Source of the DNA: Channallabes apus
Lineage: Eukaryota > Chordata > Actinopteri > Siluriformes > Clariidae
NCBI GenBank assembly: GCA_030522415.1
Contig: CM060113.1
Location: forward strand, 11,914,065 to 11,978,064
Length of the DNA stretch: 64,000 nt
Direction of reading: 5' to 3'
Below the pieces are notes generated by a model. It did no database searches, was not told the origin of the DNA, and saw only the letters and a list, made by a program, of their open reading frames with translations. Within the stretch, counting starts at the first letter, position 1; every line of letters begins with the position of its first letter. The position numbers and the translations under genes are program-made. Positions 1 to 9,112 of this stretch are shown here, piece by piece.

Positions 1-260
1 ATTTGGTCTAGCTCTCTCACCCGCACATATTAAAATGTATGGATGTAGTTCTGGCTCTTACTACCAGGGCATCCATATTCGAATTACATAGACGACTGGC
101 TGGCCTAGTCTCATTAGGTAGCGCTTCAACATTAGCATGTCGCCCTAGCTCATCTTTGTTTCTGAGGATTGAGACCCAACGCCATGAAAGCGTGCTCTTT
201 CCTGTTCTGAGGATTTGGGTGTCACATGAGATTCGATCGTAAGCGGGCACGGCTGTCTCC
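1..260 (+). pseudogene. DIRS-type retrotransposon, reverse transcriptase C-terminal remnant
   Basis: This is the 3' part of a reverse transcriptase that begins outside the window. Frame 1 reads N-Y-I-D-D-W-L at about 82-102. The Y-x-D-D motif holds the two catalytic aspartates of the palm, and YIDDW is the form typical of DIRS elements. Upstream of it, frame 3 reads M-D-V-V-L-A-L (39-59), resembling the segment that precedes YIDD in fish DIRS polymerases. The two lie in different frames, so the gene is frameshifted and dead. RNase H, recombinase and terminal sequence follow in the normal DIRS order. Assignment to DIRS is from family knowledge and fits all four blocks. Confidence 0.75.
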
Positions 261-269
261 TGCTTGTGT

Positions 270-1035
270 CGAATCCATTTTCAACACCCTCAAGGAAATC
301 AAGTTAGACCAAGAAATTGACCATCACTTTCAGAGACCTTAGCGCCCATGGCAGCGCTATCGGTGACACCTTGGGCCTTCTGCACATGAGAGCATTTCAG
401 TTGTGGCTAAGACAGGGGATTTCATTCTAGGGCGATCTCCAACAAGGGTTACGCACCAGGTCCTTCGTACCCCTCCTGTGTGGTTCAAGACCCTGGTTCT
501 GACTCTGGGTCCCATTCTAAGTTCGTCTTGTCGTGGCAGATGCTAACGATAGACGCTTCCCTCACGGGAGGGGGTATGGTCTTAGATGACCGTCCAGCCC
601 AAGCTGGAGAGGCCTTCTTCTTGCACGGCACATCAATTGCCTCGAAATGATGGCTCTATTTCTGACCCTAAAGCACTTCCTCGAGCAGTTGAGAGTGCCA
701 TGTCCCATTGCGCGTGGACAACACTATGGCAAGTCTCATATATTAATCGCCAGGGCGGACTGTGCTCGCGCCGCTAAATAGCAAGCGCACCAGGTTCCTG
801 TCCCTCAGCGTGATTTACATGTGATTTACATGTGTTACAACGGGCATATGAATGTGAGAGCAGTTGTACTGTCCAGTCAATCTCTGACACACAGGGAATG
901 GAAACCCCACCCTGAAATAGTCAGTCAATCAGAGGTGGACCTCTTTGCCTCGCAAGATCAGCAAATGTCCTCTTTGCTACTCTCTGACTCTGGATCTAGT
1001 ATCCTTCTTCAAGAGCTTATGCCCTCAAATGGAAT
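270..1035 (+). pseudogene. DIRS-type retrotransposon, RT/RNase H remnant
   Basis: This continues the DIRS polymerase. Around 365-415 the fragments L-G-L-L-H-M-R and F-Q-L-W-L match the connector between RT and RNase H in fish DIRS. At 543-590 one frame reads L-T-I-D-A-S-L-T-G-G-G, with the first RNase H aspartate. At 730-774 another frame reads V-S-Y-I-N-R-Q-G-G-L-C-S-R-R, and near 930-960 E-V-D-L-F-A-S-Q appears. These conserved blocks are in order but spread over different frames with stops, so no product is made. A 12-base direct duplication (tgatttacatgt) sits at 811-835. Confidence 0.75.
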
Positions 1036-1045
1036 GTATTTAAAG

Positions 1046-1482
1046 GGTGACATTGGGTGAGAGATGCTGTTGCCCTCTCCTATGAGGCGCGTGGGCTCAC
1101 TTCGCCTCTAGGAATCAGGGCTCAATCAACCAGGGGGAATGCCTCATTTATTGCACTAGCAAGAGGTATTCCCCTGCAACAAGTGTATGCTAAGCAGGTA
1201 GACCCAGTCCACTGCCGATATGTTTCAGTGCTGGAGGTTCTGCAGGAAAAGCTTGTCCTCTGGCTTGTGCCCAAGTACTCTCAAGATGTACTTAACCGCA
1301 TCCTCACTGAACTATCTTCCGAAAGTTCCATTTGTAACATGCACCCTACTGTTTTGAAGCCTTCTGTCCTCCGCCTTTTACAGCTTCGGAGCAGGAGAAA
1401 CTTCACTTACTGTCTAGTACGTGCTCTTCAGATTTAAGTCCACCGCATGAGCCAGTGGCGCAAGTCAGAGCGCCACTATACT
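1046..1482 (+). pseudogene. DIRS tyrosine recombinase C-terminal block, tandem copy 1
   Basis: First of three tandem copies of a tyrosine-recombinase segment. The frame reads Y-E-A-R-G-L-T-S-P-L-G-I-R-A-Q-S-T-R-G. The H-x-x-R box of tyrosine recombinases is expected at R-A-H-S-T-R-G, and here the histidine codon is changed to glutamine. Downstream are V-L-R-L-L-Q-L-R-S-R-R (about 1365-1400) and R-A-L-Q-I (about 1420-1434), which in an intact recombinase lie upstream of the H-x-x-R box. The order therefore shows that this is a repeat unit of about 437 bases and not one gene. Confidence 0.72.
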
Positions 1483-1940
1483 GGGTGAGAGATGCTATTG
1501 CCCTCTCCTATGAGGCACGTGGGCTTACTTCGCCTCTAGGAATCAGGACTCATTCAACCAGGGGGATCGCCTCATCTATTGCACTAGCAAGAGGTATTCC
1601 CCTGCAGCAAGTGCGTGAGAAGCAGGTAGACCTAGTCCACTGCCGAATTGTTTCAGTGCCGGAGTCTCTGCAGGAAAGTTGTTCTCAGGCTTGTGCCCTA
1701 GTACTTTCAGGACGCACATAATTGCATCCTCACTGAGCTATCGTACAAAAAAAAAAAAAAAGCATCTCCCTATTGTTTTGAAGCCTTCTGTCCTCCGCCT
1801 TTACAGCTTCGGAGCAGGAGAGACTTTACTTATGTCCAGTACATGTTCTTCAGATTTATGTCCACCACATCAACCAGTGGCATAAGTCAGAGCAGTTTTT
1901 ACATGTTTGGGACCACAACCGGCGGTGCGACCGCCACTAC
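1483..1940 (+). pseudogene. DIRS tyrosine recombinase C-terminal block, tandem copy 2
   Basis: Second copy of the recombinase segment. It begins with the same R-D-A-I-A-L-S-Y-E-A-R-G-L run and keeps R-T-H-S-T-R-G, so the H-x-x-R histidine is present. A run of about fifteen A (1747-1761) interrupts it. After that come the V-L-K-P-S-V-L-R block and a segment around 1900-1930 (F-V-C-L-G-P-Q-P) that resembles the recombinase just before the box. Unit length is about 458 bases. Not functional. Confidence 0.72.
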
Positions 1941-2170
1941 ACTGGATGAGAGATGCTATTGCCCTCTCCTATGAGGCGCATGGGCTCACTTCACCTTTAG
2001 GAATCAGGGCCCATTGGACCAGAGGGGTCGCCTCATCTATTGCTCTTGCAAGAGTTACTCCCCTGCAGCAATTGTGTGACGTGGAAGGTTGTTCCTCCCG
2101 CACACATTTGTTACATTTATAATCTGGATGTTTATGCTACTCCGGGCTCACGGAAAGCCCTGAGTTAGCT
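1941..2170 (+). pseudogene. DIRS tyrosine recombinase C-terminus, copy 3, with end of gene
   Basis: Third copy, and the only one that runs on into the expected recombinase end. R-A-H-W-T-R-G contains the H-x-x-R box. After P-L-Q-Q-L-C, fragments equivalent to T-F-V-T-F-Y-N-L-D-V-Y can be read around 2106-2135 in a shifted frame. That is where the catalytic tyrosine of DIRS recombinases lies. Frameshifts separate the parts. Confidence 0.72.
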
Positions 2171-2267
2171 GCCCAGGCATAGTTCTGAGACCTTCTCGGC
2201 CTTGTGCGCACACGCTACACAACCTTGGGGTCCAGACACTTGAAGTGCGGCGGCGTTGGTATTCTCA

Positions 2268-2385
2268 TTCCCATAGCGTTTTCACGCAGCATCGAGTGAA
2301 GCCTTTGAAAGGGAACATCTCGGGTTACTTTGCTGTAACCCTGTTCCCTGAAAAGGCCGGAACGAGATGCTGCGTCCCAATGCCG
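2268..2385 (+). repeat. DIRS terminal repeat region with long imperfect hairpin
   Basis: An imperfect palindrome spans about 2286-2372. The outer arms are gcagcatcgag and its partner cgagatgctgc. The inner arms are aagggaaca / tgttccctga, closing on ggttac-tttgct-gtaacc. It lies about 100 bases past the recombinase end, where a DIRS 3' terminal repeat is expected. A piece of the same sequence recurs in opposite orientation at 8755-8838. Confidence 0.65.
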
Positions 2386-2690
2386 CACTGCCACGTGACC
2401 GGACGTCCGTTCAGACAAATCAATCTGAGGAATGCCTCTGGCTCACTACTATTTATATCCTGCAGGTTTGTCTAATCTGATGTCGTCACCTGACCGAGGT
2501 TATATACAGTTGTTACAAAATCGGAGCATCGTATTTAACGTCGCCGCCGCATTACGGCATGTGCATTTGCTGTGCATTTGCTTGCTTTTACCACTGAGTG
2601 GCGCTATATAACTACAGACTGACGCATCATGCCTTACATTCTCTGTCTCATTAATGAGACGCGTCCCATTAAATAATACACGTAGTAGCC
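2386..2690. other. DIRS-flanking non-coding sequence
   Basis: No gene is visible. The first part (to about 2520) probably still belongs to the DIRS terminal region. Beyond about 2600 the sequence becomes AT-rich and leads into the inverted-repeat complex. Confidence 0.4.
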
Positions 2691-2880
2691 CATAACATCA
2701 AGTGAAACACTGTAGTTGATCGAATTCATAATCACAGTACTATAATTACAGTACAAATGTAGAATTCAAATTAAATCAAATCTTATTAAGATCAAATTTA
2801 AGCACAATAAATATTAACACAGTGAGCCTTTAGATTTTATCACGTGTAATTAGAAAATAAGTGTGTAGGGTTTTATTTAA

Positions 2881-3110
2881 ATATAAATTTCTAAACCAAT
2901 AAGATCAAATAACACCAAGTTATTATTATAACAGGCTTACTTCGTCACTTATCAAAGACGTACACTTGCTTTCAAAGAAGTCGAGTGGCTTATTAACGTC
3001 TCTGGTGTGCATTGTCTCTAAGTGGCCGCTTGGTGTAGCGGGTAGAACACTCGACTAGTGATCTACAAAGCGCCAGTTCGAATCCCGAGTGATGTTTTAA
3101 AATTGTTTTA
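2881..3110 (+). repeat. tRNA-like repeat module, copy 1
   Basis: This module carries a segment resembling a pol III internal promoter: an A-box-like ttggtgtagcgggtagaaca (3030-3050) and a B-box-like gttcgaatcc (3078-3087). The T-stem and anticodon stem do not pair properly, so this is a tRNA-derived repeat and not a tRNA gene. The flank with ccaataagatcaaataacac is shared, in opposite orientation, with 7565-7808 and 8138-8360. Confidence 0.6.
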
Positions 3111-3524
3111 TTTTAAAACTAAATAGAATGTTTTAAGTGCGCTTAAGGTAGAGTCTTATAAAGGCTATGTAGACTTATATAGTTTTATTATATATTTTTG
3201 CACATTAATCTGAGTCCTCATCTGTTAGATCTGTTTAGTTTTTTTTTCCTGCCGGGACGAATGCGCGGTTCCATCCCTTTCCCGCCTATTCAGGGAGCCT
3301 ACGGAGTGAGCGATTAACCATAGTCGAATCGATTGGTGTGCGTCCAACTCACGTTACTCGTTTGCTATTCATGCCGGCTGGTGATAATTAACGTTAATAT
3401 GATCTCGGGCTTGCTCACGATGCTCAACATCTATAAAAATAGCAAAGTATTGTGTATAGAGTGATTAAAAAAAACTATATAACGCATGTTAGAAAACATA
3501 ATTTCCTGCATTTTTTTCTGCTTC

Positions 3525-3694
3525 AGGAGTCAGTCTGTTCTGAGACAGTGAGAGTAGAGGAAGGGGCAGATTCAGGACCAGGGAGGGAGCCGGAGACAGC
3601 AGAACAAAGAGATGATATTGCCAGCACCAGCACAGGGAGCACAGTTTTTAGTTTAGATCTCATGTTTACATTTTATTGTATGTTGATGGCTTGA
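3525..3694 (+). pseudogene. Possible transposase N-terminal exon fragment
   Basis: An open stretch follows a pyrimidine-rich acceptor-like site (ttttctgcttcag, ending about 3527). It reads E-S-V-C-S-E-T-V-R-V-E-E-G-A-D-S-G-P-G, continues acidic and Ser/Thr-rich, and stops at 3692-3694. The style recalls the low-complexity linker after the N-terminus of some hAT-like transposases, but no domain can be assigned. It may be noise. Confidence 0.25.
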
Positions 3695-3832
3695 CTGTAA
3701 ACAACATAAACAATGCAATAAATTTATAAAAATATATATTTATTGTCCCCCCTGCTGTTAAATGAAATTTGCGTTATTTTACGTTAATGTTACGTTATTA
3801 CATTATTAACGTCGACAGAATAAAGTAAAGTT

Positions 3833-3937
3833 TTATTTCTGGAATTGATGCACGGGCTTCATCTTAGGCTTTTTTTTCTTTCGGTTCTTTCGTTTCTCAG
3901 CGCCGGACTGTTGATGTCTCTTTCCAGGACCAGGCAT
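3833..3937 (-). pseudogene. Possible hAT-like transposase N-terminus (34 codons)
   Basis: On the minus strand a short frame starts M-P-G-P-G-K-R-H-Q-Q-S-G-A-E-K-R-K-N-R-K and stays lysine-rich to a stop at 3833-3835. The S-G-A-x-K-R-K pattern near the start recalls the N-terminus of hAT transposases with zinc-finger domains. It is short and has no downstream domain, and it lies on the opposite strand to the possible linker exon at 3525-3694. Confidence 0.3.
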
Positions 3938-4063
3938 ATCGCTCAATTATTATAATTCTTTTGGCCAAATACTGTAGGCAGCCGTAACAGAGGTGAGGGC
4001 GCGCGCGTCATCACGTGTGCTTAGCCGACTCTGCGTTCACCGTAGACTTCAATATAGACGTTT

Positions 4064-4369
4064 ATATTTTTGTTTATTTGTATATGTATGTTATTAATAT
4101 TAATTTTTTAGAGATTGTGTGTGTGCGTGCACGGAGAGTATGTGTTGATAAGTGTATGTCGATAAGTTGATAAGTGTATCAGAAAGCATTAAAATGTTCA
4201 TTTGAATTAAAATGACACACACACGTCTGTATATACAGTATATCAATTACATATATATCAATTTCATTAGTTCGTTCATTCTATTTGAAGCTTCGGATGT
4301 TTGTTTTTTTCTTGGTTTGGTTAGATTAGTTCTGAACTCGCTTCCGTGAAACTATCGCTAAAACAATGT
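4064..4369. repeat. Long inverted repeat, left arm B
   Basis: About 306 bases that match the reverse complement of 6251-6557 with few differences. Shared landmarks include gcttccgtgaaactatcgc here and gcgatagtttcacggaagc on the right. Small differences lie mainly in the GT-rich and ATAA parts. No coding content was seen. Confidence 0.85.
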
Positions 4370-4509
4370 GTGTAAAACAAGAGTGTCATAGTCCATTGTT
4401 AGTTACTACATAAGTACCCTAACACCATTGATCATGAGTCTCAGCTGAACCTAATTCTATACTTGTAACAGAAAATGTAGATGCAGATTCCAAATGTGTA
4501 TTTATATAA

Positions 4510-4524
4510 TAGATAGATAGATAG

Positions 4525-4565
<41 letters not shown>
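4510..4565. repeat. Microsatellite (TAGA)n followed by (TG)n
   Basis: About four TAGA units run directly into about twenty TG units. Confidence 0.95.
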
Positions 4566-4567
<2 letters not shown>

Positions 4568-4606
4568 CTACGCAGGGGCAAGAGAGGGCAGCGCACCCTT
4601 AAATGT

Positions 4607-4682
4607 CTGCACATGTTAATATATTCCTAAAATGTATATATTACAAGTTGATAAACTGATCTGCGGTAGCGGAAAAATCCGC
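4607..4682. repeat. Inverted repeat, left arm C
   Basis: This matches the reverse complement of 5193-5266. The shared core is acaagttgataaactgatc and the block ends in gcggaaaaatccgc, itself a small palindrome. Confidence 0.8.
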
Positions 4683-4699
4683 TGAAAATGACAGGCTGC

Positions 4700-4722
4700 A
4701 GCGCATGCGCACACACACACAT

Positions 4723-4755
<33 letters not shown>

Positions 4756-4799
4756 TACACACGCACGCGCGCACACACACACACACACACAGACACACC
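4700..4799. repeat. (CA)n with CG-containing interruptions
   Basis: CA-rich tract interrupted by gcgcgc steps, lying between inverted-repeat segments C and D. Confidence 0.9.
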
Positions 4800-4980
4800 T
4801 CCCTTGAGCCCTGCGTCTGTCGGATTTCAGCTGTCACGGGGTGGAAAGACTTTGAAGCAGTTTATATATGAATCTAAGCTTGAACTTATCAGCATTGTAA
4901 ATATATAATACTTTTCAAATAAAATCGCTATTACTTTGACCCTGAAGTTTAGTTTAGCACACACAAAAAACAGAAAAGTC
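4790..4980. repeat. Inverted repeat, left arm D
   Basis: About 190 bases nearly identical to the reverse complement of 5647-5836. The shared stretch runs from cagacacacctcccttgag to the end at cagaaaagtc. Confidence 0.85.
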
Positions 4981-5114
4981 TAAAGAAATAATCATGATTG
5001 ATAAAATCTGGATTAAGGATATTTTATTTTGTTTTATTTATTTAATTTGTATTTTTCATCTTCCCCCTGAGGGATTGCCACCTTATTGTGGTCAGGGGAT
5101 TTGCGTGCCTCAGT

Positions 5115-5266
5115 GCTTGGATGTTTACCGAGGGCTCAAGGGAGGTGTGTCTGTGTGTGTGTGTGTGTGTGTGTCTGTGTGTGAGTGCGCGTGCGGATTT
5201 TTCCGCTACCTCAGATCAGTTTATCAACTTGTAATATATAAATTTTAGGAATATATTAACATGTGG
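5115..5266. repeat. Inverted repeat, right partial D joined to arm C
   Basis: It begins with gagggctcaagggaggtgtg, also the end of right arm D at about 5817-5836. It then runs through a (TG)n tract into the reverse complement of arm C. Part of D is therefore present three times, and the C and D partners on the right are not in simple mirror order. Confidence 0.75.
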
Positions 5267-5646
5267 AGACATCATTATATGTTTAATGGAACTTGTAAGC
5301 CTTTGAATGGTGTTAAAAATACTTGCAAAACAAGTATTGCAGCCATACATTGGAGGGAACTTCTGAGGTGGTCAGTGATTGATGGCACGGTCGGTCGGAG
5401 GGGGTTGTGATCACACCTATAGATCTTTTGTTCTAGGCTATCGGTCAAATATCTCTCCACTTGGAAGCAAAAACATGCAAGGGATTTCAGCATCTCGACG
5501 CACATACTAAGCTGTTTATAAAGTAGACACTGTTTGTTTTTTCATTTTGTAATCTTTCCCGTGTTTACCGTGTACTGTACAATGTATATTCATTTTTTAA
5601 TGAATTACTGTAAATAAACTACACATTCCGTTGATTTACCAGAAAT
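5267..5646. other. Central segment of the inverted-repeat complex
   Basis: No partner was found on the left side and no gene was seen. Open frames here are short and have no recognisable motif. Confidence 0.4.
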
Positions 5647-5880
5647 GACTTTTCTATTTTTTGTGTGTGCTAAACTAAACTTCAGGGTCAAAGTAATAGC
5701 GATTTGTATTTGAAAAGTATTATATATTTACAATGCTGATAAGTTCAAGCTTAGATTCATATATAAACTGCTTCAAAGTCTTTCCACCCCGTGACAGCTG
5801 AAATCCGACAGACGCAGGGCTCAAGGGAGGTGTGTCTGTGTGTGTGTGTGTGTGTGTCTATGTGTGTGCGTGCGCGCGCA
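5647..5880. repeat. Inverted repeat, right arm D plus (TG)n
   Basis: Reverse complement of the 4790-4980 block, followed by a TG tract ending in cgtgcgcgcgca, mirroring the CA tract on the left. Confidence 0.85.
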
Positions 5881-6250
5881 TACTTCTTCTACTGTTATAA
5901 AAACAAACTAAATACAGCTTTTTTTTTCAGAGGTAAACGGAAAAGTGAAGATGTTCAGTGTCACTATGCAGATGTTACACTCAGTGGAGTTACCGAAATC
6001 ATTTGTTTAGTCCTCATCATTTCCACATTTCACTCGCTTTTATTCCTCTTATGTGAGCATAAACAGTGAAACATTCCACAGGTTTATAATACACCGGGGC
6101 CAAGTGAACCACGTTCCTGTCAAACGAAACGAGGCATAATCGTGGTGTTTGCTTCGGTTATGACACACCATAGTTTATTACCTGCTGTGGTAGATCTGAT
6201 TATTTATCCAAACACAATAATAAAGCTTTATATCCTCAGGAGGGCTCAGT

Positions 6251-6557
6251 ACATTGTTTTAGCGATAGTTTCACGGAAGCGAGTTCAGAACTAATCTAAC
6301 CAAACCAAAACAAAAAAAAAACATCCGAAGCTTCAAATAGAATGAACGAACTAATGAAATTGATATATATGTAATTGATATACTGTATATACAGACGTGT
6401 GTGTGTCATTTTAATTCAAATGAACATTTTAATGCTTTCTGATACACTTATCAACTTATCCACATACACTTATCAACACATACTCTCCGTGCACGCACAT
6501 ACAATCTCTAAAAAAATTAATATTAATAACATACATATACAAATAAACAAAAAAATA
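6251..6557. repeat. Long inverted repeat, right arm B
   Basis: Partner of 4064-4369. The inner end reads acattgttttagcgatag and the outer end finishes in AAATAAACA followed by an A-rich run. Confidence 0.85.
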
Positions 6558-7564
6558 GTCTGCAAAGAGGCACACGCAGGTGCACTTAGTACACGGTTGA
6601 ACTGTGCACAAACCCCAACCCCAGACTTTCTAACACCGACCAGGAGTACTGCAGAAACGATGTTTCCAGCCACAGCTTACAATGTTTTCTCTTATTTATT
6701 AAAGAAAATTATGATGACCATAACAGCCTACTGCATTTCATTATTTATAATAACACAAAAACAATATTACAATATTTGATATTTTAATATAAACTCGGTA
6801 TCATTATCCTCCTTGTGTATGTGTAAAATACATTTAATTTGTTCTATTTTTTATTCTGATAGTGTGCTCAATTTGTTTCTAGTAATTTATATATTTAAAT
6901 TCGGATGCCTTTTACTGTTACAAATTTAACTCTTTGCAAAATAATAAAAATGTGTCTTGCTGTACAAGCCCTTGTGTTGTTGTTTGTGCTGCTGTTCTTT
7001 AATAATACCAATAATCAGATACAAACAGTCTGTCTAAACGAAAATTAAGCAATGCTTCTTAACTCATCATTATGTGGATATTTTTCATGTTCGTTGGATA
7101 AAGTATGTACTGTAATGATTTGGTCTACTCTGTACTGTATGTGCGTGAGAGAGAGGGGTGTCGCGGTCGTGAAACAAAGGCTCATTTCAGCTCATTCAGT
7201 TTCTCTGAATGGAGAGGTGAGAACAGCTGATTCACGGTGAATAATTTGCATTTGAGTGTTGCCAAGTGAAAAGAAGACAAACATCAAGACGAACAACATA
7301 TAAAACTGAGACAATATTTTAAAAAGAATCGCAATCAACCTGGACAGGTAAGCTGGAATAAAATCAGTAGCAGCATTAACTAAAGTAATTAGTAATTATT
7401 AGCTGCTACTGATTTTATGGACTCATCACGGTTAAATACGTTTGTCACATGCCAGCTGTATAAGCCGGTTAAGGGACTCATTACGGTTGCATATCGTGCT
7501 CTGAATAATACATTTTTTTTGTTTGCTGTTTGTTTGCTGAGTAAAATTAAAATAGAACAATTTT
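6558..7564. other. AT-rich sequence inside the inverted-repeat complex
   Basis: No gene was recognised. Around 7150-7346 a GA-rich stretch ends at a donor-like gacag/gtaagc site, which could be a relic of a transposon exon, but no coding frame supports it. Confidence 0.35.
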
Positions 7565-7808
7565 TTAAAACAGCATCATCCAGGATTCGAATCGACGCTT
7601 TGTAAATCCCTGACCGAGCGTTCTAACCACTACACCAACCAGGCACTAAGAGACAACACACCTCCATGGCGTTAATAAGCCACTCGACTTCTTTGAAAGC
7701 AAGCGTTAAATAAGTAACGAATTAAGCCTGTTATACAATTATACTATTTGCACGTGTATTTTATCTGTTTTAAACTTGGTGTCATTTGATCTTATTGGTT
7801 TAGAAATG
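7565..7808 (-). repeat. tRNA-like repeat module, copy 2
   Basis: On the minus strand it reads ttggtgtagtggttagaac, then after about 25 bases gattcgaatcc: an A-box / B-box pair as in copy 1. The flank carrying the attaagcctgttata and gatcttattggttta blocks corresponds to copy 1 inverted. Confidence 0.65.
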
Positions 7809-7839
7809 TTTGTAAAAAAACTATTGTTATCAAAAATGT

Positions 7840-8020
7840 AACAGATGTAACACCGGACCTCATTACCCACAATGCATCTCCCGCACTGGACTACACTGCC
7901 GTAAACAGCTGTCGTAAATCAAAACTCCCGGTACGGCAGATGGCCACCACTTTTCATCAGTATAATGACACACACACACACACACACAGCAGCAGCAGAC
8001 CGAGCCGTCACTCCCCTAAA
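7840..8020. other. GC-richer block with (CA)n and (CAG)n
   Basis: Between the two right-hand tRNA-like modules lies a moderately GC-rich stretch with ctcattacccacaatgcat, then (AC)n and (AGC)n. It may be part of a repeat unit. Nothing coding was seen. Confidence 0.35.
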
Positions 8021-8137
8021 TTTAAAGAATACAAACTGGTTGCGTGCGAGTTTGCTGTTTTTTCTATAGTATGCTGAAGCAAAATCAAAATACAACAATT
8101 TTTTTTATTTTAATTTTGCTATAATTAAAATAAAAAA

Positions 8138-8360
8138 ATTTAAAACATCATCCCTCGGGATTCGAACCGGCGCTTTATATAACACTGACCGTGTGCTCTA
8201 ACCGCTACACCAAGTAAGCACTTAAAGACAATGCACCCAAGTAACGTTAAATAAGGCAAGGTTAATAAAGCAAGCGCTGGATAAGTAACGAAGTAAGCCT
8301 GTTATAATAATAACTTGGTGTTATTTGATCTTATTGGTTTATAAATTTATATTTAAATAA
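8138..8360 (-). repeat. tRNA-like repeat module, copy 3
   Basis: On the minus strand it reads cttggtgtagcggttagagc and, further on, ggttcgaatcccg, the best preserved A/B-box pair of the three modules. It lies in the same orientation as copy 2, about 570 bases away. Confidence 0.65.
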
Positions 8361-8754
8361 ATAGTAAACTTGGCCGATTTCGTTATAATTTTGTTTGATG
8401 AGTGGGGCTTGAAAATTCTCTTGAAAAATATGGTCATTTATTTCAGTTAATAAATCTACTATAATTTTTCTTTTTACTCATTATTGTACAGTACACATTA
8501 ATAGCTCTGGTTCAGATTTGTCATGTTTGTTGTGGAAATTACCATCACTGTTGTATTTACTGCAATGAAAATGTCACTTTGCGCCACCTGGCGGCCATTT
8601 TACGAATGACTTTGAAATGCAACTGATTTATTTTGGCCGCTGTTGCCTTTAAACGGCGGTATACGCGGCGAGATCGCCATTCCAATTTTGTAACCACTGT
8701 AGGCCAAAATTTGGCGTGTTTATACACACATGCTTCACAACCGGCAACATGACA

Positions 8755-8838
8755 AGATGTTTCCCATAGCGTTTTCACGCAGTATCTTGTTCCCGCCTTT
8801 TCAGGGAACAGGGTTACAGCAAAGTAACCTGAGACATT
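8755..8838 (-). repeat. DIRS terminal-repeat fragment, inverted
   Basis: It shares cccatagcgttttcacgca with 2270-2289. It then continues with the reverse complement of the second hairpin arm of that copy (gcagtatcttgttcccgcc and onwards through ggttacagcaaagtaacc). It therefore carries the outer flank of one arm joined to the inner part of the other. Confidence 0.65.
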
Positions 8839-9112
8839 TTCAACAATGAAATATTTCACAAAAGAATAAGATCAGTTCCTTCAAGCAACGTTTTATTATT
8901 ATTTTTTTTTTAGATCTAAACCAAGTACAATGCACATTGCACAAAGCAGTCAGGTTCAATCTAATATTGGTTTTCCCTCTGCAGAGTTCATAAAACTTGT
9001 CTTGAGTGTGCTTTCTTTCACAGCAGTGAAGAACATTGATTAAACCTTGAACAAAATATGGCAAGCTGTTCAAACTTCTATTCAGGAATAAAACTTTCAA
9101 TGAACTCTCACT

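Noticed and set aside
3025..3100. tRNA gene
   Set aside because: A- and B-box-like motifs are present, but the T-stem and anticodon stem do not pair, and two sister copies share the same defects.
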